Source of the DNA: Dictyophora rubrovolvata
Lineage: Eukaryota; Basidiomycota; Agaricomycetes; Phallales; Phallaceae
Length of the DNA stretch: 64,000 bases
Direction: 5' to 3'
Assembly: GCA_029959195.1 (NCBI GenBank)
Contig: CP114117.1
Span: forward strand, 3,162,001 to 3,226,000
The position numbers and the translations under genes were made by a program. Under the pieces are notes generated by a model that had not been told where the DNA came from, did not search any database, and saw nothing but the letters and a program-made list of their open reading frames with translations. Below, in pieces: positions 59,753-64,000 of the stretch. How positions within the stretch are numbered: the first letter of the stretch is position 1; each line of letters starts with the position of its first letter.

Positions 59753-61582
59753 CATTTATTCACATTCTGTGTATTATACATGCACCTGAACGCGCATACA
59801 AGTGTCGAGAAAAGAGAAGTGGAGGTGAAAACAGTCTTAAGCGCATTTGACGCGACACAACCCAAGATGATCCATCCTTTTGCTTTAGTAAATGACAGGG
59901 ATGGCCGGGAAGGAAACAATTGGTGAAGACAGTATTGAATCATGGTTGAAGGTAGGGAAAAGATGAGGGAGATGAGTCTAACATTGTTTCAATTTGCTTT
60001 ATTCGTTTTTTGAGGTTGATATATCTTGAATTGGCTGCATCAACGTGAAAAATAGCTGGAGGGAGTGCCCGTTGTTGCACAATCTTGTAAGCCACGAAAC
60101 CTAGTACTTCAAAAGCGTAACCAAATGGACCTAGTACCAGTATAATATTAATATACATGTACCCTTAATACATTAGCATACCTTAAGGGGGGACCTGACG
60201 AACATGGGACATCGTAGATCCTACCGGGACTTCCGATATGTCGATATACGCCGTCTGAGAAGGATCCGGAAGTGATGGAGGAATTTGAGATATACGTTTT
60301 TCATTTTCAGGATGTTGTGAACAATCGACATGCTTTCGTTATACTGTAGGATAACGGCGACGAGGATGGTCGATGTCATCGCGAACTGTTCGGACGATGT
60401 AGATTCACCCAGAGTAAAATATGATCAAGCCGGTCTGGTCATCAGTAAACTGGGACAAGCCTACTGAGGTGTTCTTGGACGAGGATGATTGGGTCGCTTT
60501 CCAGGCTAAAGTGACGGGGTCAACTTGAGCGAACGTTCATAACCCTCACCCATGGAAATGAATTTGTAGTACGCTCCACCAGATAGAACAAAAATAAAAG
60601 GACGTTGTCTCACTGCTCAGTCGACGTACAAGCCAAATAATGCAGCAGCGCGACGGCTAGGAAGAAGGAGAGAAAAATCATGGTGGCCTACTCATCAAAA
60701 CATTAATTTAGCTTACTGACAAAGCACTTTCCAACAATGCTCACAAATGTTGATCCTTTCGCATACATACCAAATAAGCCTAAGTTCATTGGCATCCCGT
60801 GTTTCTTCATGTGGTCTCGAACAGTTCACAAGGTCTCCCAGGCTCAAACGGCTCAGGGGCATCCTAATAAACAGCAAAGAGTAGTAATAAATCAGGCCCG
60901 GCACCTCGCAGGATGGCCAGAGTGGGTGTCGTTGACATTGTCCAACGTTCAGCATTCAATGGTGTTGAGCGTGCATGTAGAAGCCAAACAAACTTCAACG
61001 CCAAGTCTATTAACTTACGTAATTGCATGTATTTTGACACTGCCTAATCTCTCCAAACCTAGTTCTAGAACGAAGCAAATCTTAAACAGCATTGTTTTAT
61101 TGATTGAACAAATTGGTCCGCATCCTATCCACGTGCTGCGCCACTTGAGTTTTAGCCCAAACGCCGACTTCGTCTATTACTCCATAACACGTTCAATCAT
61201 ACCGGTGTTGTTGTTCAACTTCGTTCGGGTTTCAAAGAAATCACAAATTCATGATATTCCATTCTATAAAGGTAAAAGCTACTAGTAGGGCATCTGCTGT
61301 CGCGTGAGTTCTAAAAGGGTTGCTAGCATCTGAGTCTCACCGAAAAGAGGTACCTATTATATTTGCGTCATGTAACATCCATAACAATACAGAAAACAAA
61401 TTTGCGCGAGACTTATGCAATAACGAAGGAGGGCTGAGATAGAAGACAAAAATCCAAGCCGACAGTCCATGATTAAGACGAGTAGTAAGATGGACTAGAG
61501 TATACCACGATTGAGTATCCTTAACTGAAAGAAGTCTCCGAAGATGAAGCATGAAGGAAACAATAAGTAGATTTCCGAGAGT
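59753..61582. other. Gene-poor region with unresolved frames
   Basis: About 1.8 kb. A 182-codon plus frame (60737-61285) has no motif. A minus candidate at 59942-60376 is listed separately. Nothing else recognised. Confidence 0.4.
59942..60376 (-). CDS. Possible fragment of an unknown membrane-protein gene
   Basis: Minus strand: an acidic Pro-rich frame (PPSLPDPSQTAYIDISEVP) at about 60340-60186, then after a plausible intron PFGYAFEVLGFVAYKIVQQR, ending with a helix-prone charged stretch (NLKKRIKQIETML) at 59942. The phases do not join cleanly, so this could be a real gene with missed exons, a relic, or chance. Confidence 0.25.
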
Positions 61583-63602
61583 TTACCGTAATCCATCTGG
61601 CCACTCCGATCTTCTTCTCCATCGGCCGTCGGGGTCGAATCGAGGATTACGAGGATAGTTTAATCCATCGCCTGAACTATGTCCAATAGGTACTACAGTA
61701 AAGCACAAAAAAAGGTCAGAACACCAAAGACCACTAAGCATAGCAAAATAAAAATAACTCACAAAACCAACCCCACTTGGACTTGCCCATAACCGCTTCC
61801 CAATTAGCACGCTTGCTTCCCAACCACCACAAATTACCCTCCGTCCCCAACTTGCCCCACTCCTGATCCCACCGCCTACGTATCTCGCTGCGCAAAAGAA
61901 TCGCTTGCCACGGCCACCGCGGTCGTTTAAAATTAACAATATCGGGCCGAGATCTGCGACCCGCACGTCCAGAGCCGACGGAAGCGAAGATAGGAGAAGC
62001 AGAAGAGCAGGGTAATCCGAGTCCAATCATTTCACCAAGCATGCCTTTCTCTCGCTGTTGCATTCGTTGTAGGTGGAGATGCTCTACGGTTGTCATGTTA
62101 TGGACAACGAGATAAGTCTGAGTCATAAGTAGTAACAGCGGGAAAAGGACGAAGATGAATGAAAGACCAAGTACGACTAAATGTTGAGCGTTGACTGGAG
62201 GTTCAGGGTTGAGTATGCCGAGACGGGCATACATTACTAAAACACTGATGAAAACGAAGAGGGTGAAGATGGACCCCCATTGTAGAAAGTTGATAAAGAA
62301 CTTTTGATTATGTGCTCCAACGCATTGACCGATCCCTAGTCCAAATCGGAACGATCAGTTCAAAGAAAGTAGTCGGCGTAGACAGGCAACATACAAGGAC
62401 AATGATGATCGTATTTCAAAACGCACTGCCCAGTCATTAGATGTCAGTTCAGAAATAGAAAAAAAGAAGAACATGAATAACACACCGTCCCACAAGCTCT
62501 GCAATGATGCGACCTCATAGGTTTGACAATCCCATCCCGGGGACAATACCGAAACTCAGGCGACAGAACAGGATGTGTAGGTGGCCGTCTGGAATAAATT
62601 GGAGGTGGCAAGCCGTCTTCAAGGTTTCTGGGATTTCTTTCCTCTCGGGCTGCTCGTCCGGCTGCAACAGGAGGCAGAGCATCGGCCGGGGACGTTTGGG
62701 GATCATCATCAGCAACAGACGCAGGCACAGTAGGAGTTGCTTCGCGTTGCTGTGCATACTGCTGTCTACCGAAAGAAGGTTGAGGGTACCGACCTGCTTC
62801 GGTCATGTTGATATCCATGGTCTGGTGTGAGCCGGCGTTCTGATTGCCACCACCGCTACTTTCCGTTGAGAAGTGATGAGATTCGCTGTCGTCTTCGTCG
62901 TCATCGTATATCCGGGAAGAAAGCCCTGGCACTGAATTGTTGTTCTCCATTTGGAAGGGTTCCGGACTCCGAGGAACAGGAGGCGGAGTCTGATGCGTAT
63001 GCTGTTATAAAACATAAGAACACAAGAAGCGCGAAGTCAATTACAGTAGTCTATAAAAGAAGATGTTTTACTTCAAGTGCGTATCCTGGAGATGTAAATA
63101 CCGCCTTGACATAAGGATCAGAAAAGAACGATCAAGATGGTATGGCAACATACGCACTCTGGCATAGGCCCAAACCAACATCAAAAACAGGACATTGAAT
63201 GTAACCAAAAAAGCAACTAATCAGTAAAACAGATCAATTAGCAACCCATTCATGGGGTATTCAGCACCCATATTTGGCACTAGGATACAAGCAAAGGCCA
63301 AAACTTACTTCCGATCCGTTTATTGCCCAAAGCATTCCGATGCTCTTGTACCATAGGTATACAAAACGTCACAACATAGACATAGTACTAGTAATGAAAA
63401 ATTAATCAACGACTCCAAAAAAAACGCTGAAGGAACATACAGCATATCCGACGATACCAACAACAAACCCAACTGCAAGCTTACGCACGATCCACGGTCG
63501 AGGTTCATTCCTCCTCCGAGCACTTCTTTCTCTCGCTTCGTGAATAACTTCGGAGAAATCAGGACATAGGCTTCTCGACGACCGACCCCCAGCGGTGGGC
63601 AT
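61583..63602 (-). CDS. DHHC palmitoyltransferase
   Basis: Eight exons (63602-63441, 63387-63309, 63216-63158, 63104-63072, 63001-62486, 62425-62395, 62335-61763, 61692-61583), 520 residues. Two N-terminal membrane segments, VFTSPGYAL, a long acidic Ser/Gln-rich loop (about residues 125-250), then the Cys-rich domain CPRDGIVKPMRSHHCRACG joined to TCVLKYDHHCPWIGQCVG with the catalytic DHHC split over exon junctions, and two more membrane segments. After the membrane part comes a Trp/Arg-rich cytosolic tail (FKRPRWPWQAILLRSEIRRR). Transfers palmitate to cysteines of membrane proteins, probably at Golgi or vacuole. The tail ends RSEWPDGLR. The loop inserted before the DHHC domain is longer than usual. 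Confidence 0.93.
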
Positions 63603-64000
63603 ATAGACGAGTACAGGTCGATGTGGTCTATGGGCTTCTACCTAAGAATTCCGTGATCACACATTGCTTTACCCCCAAAAAGTGTTACACATGTCACAAG
63701 TGGCGTCAGCGCGTAGTCACATCACGCATCAATAGTGGAGTGCGTTCCTAATTATAAAGTTCTCAGGCCTCTAGAAACAGATGTGCGCTGTTTTTTAAAA
63801 AAGATCATGTACAAATCATGTAATGATGCAGAAATAAATGGAAATAACTGGACGGAGGGCGCTGCAAAAACCGAGCACATATCATAATTACGGAGACAAC
63901 AATTTTACATGTTCACGTTGTAATGGTGGCACTAATGCATTACTCATTTGTCGTAAAGCATTATACTATAAACATAGAACAAAGAGACAAAATTGCCATT
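63603..64000. other. Upstream flank of the DHHC gene
   Basis: About 400 bp at the right edge, AT-rich. No feature recognised. Confidence 0.4.

Noticed and set aside
60737-61285. 182-codon plus-strand open frame
   Set aside because: No domain, no splice partners, and composition like the flanking non-coding DNA; long but plausible by chance.
1-64000. LTR retrotransposons or other virus-like elements
   Set aside because: No gag, pol, integrase or capsid motifs and no paired long direct repeats were seen.
1-64000. CRISPR arrays or bacterial-style operons
   Set aside because: No regularly spaced repeats; gene structure is clearly eukaryotic with spliceosomal introns.

Overview
The window is nuclear DNA of a filamentous basidiomycete, most likely an Agaricomycete. 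Genes are packed on both strands and cut by many short introns of about 40-80 bp with GTNNGY-type donors. The gene set is typical fungal: ATG22, SUMO, TRK, STE24, QCR6, a copper amine oxidase, MYND proteins and a NACHT/WD40 NLR relic. Most gene models below were spliced by hand. In each, the exon lengths sum to an exact codon number and the phases agree at every junction. That is internal evidence only; no database search was run.

Left third (1-26 kb): a partial BAR/IMD-like gene, ATG22, SMT3/SUMO, a 21-exon TRK potassium transporter, STE24, two tandem disordered proteins of equal predicted length that share an RWKFW motif, a SLC25-type carrier, a repeat-rich gap holding a small terminal-inverted-repeat element, and an 18-exon MFS exporter.

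Middle (27-46 kb): a MYND-finger protein, a small beta-trefoil-like protein, QCR6, a UDP-glycosyltransferase between two paralogous alpha/beta hydrolases, a divergent pair of spliceosomal proteins (cyclophilin H and DIB1), a copper amine oxidase and a small unknown gene.

Right third (47-64 kb): two intact paralogs of an XRCC4/PAXX-like protein flank an AidB-type acyl-CoA dehydrogenase. The two paralogs lie between degenerate telomere-like GGTTTA tracts. Then come a tRNA-like (SINE-type) sequence, a decayed NACHT-WD40 NLR of about 5.5 kb and a DHHC palmitoyltransferase.

The most interesting item is the PAXX-like pair. Each copy has a predicted head domain, a coiled coil and a basic-acidic C-terminus resembling the Ku-binding tail of animal PAXX. 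Other points of note are extreme micro-exons (5, 8, 9 and 12 nt), several GC-AG introns, and the decayed NLR with a frame change in its P-loop. No retroviral, LTR or other virus-like element was recognised.
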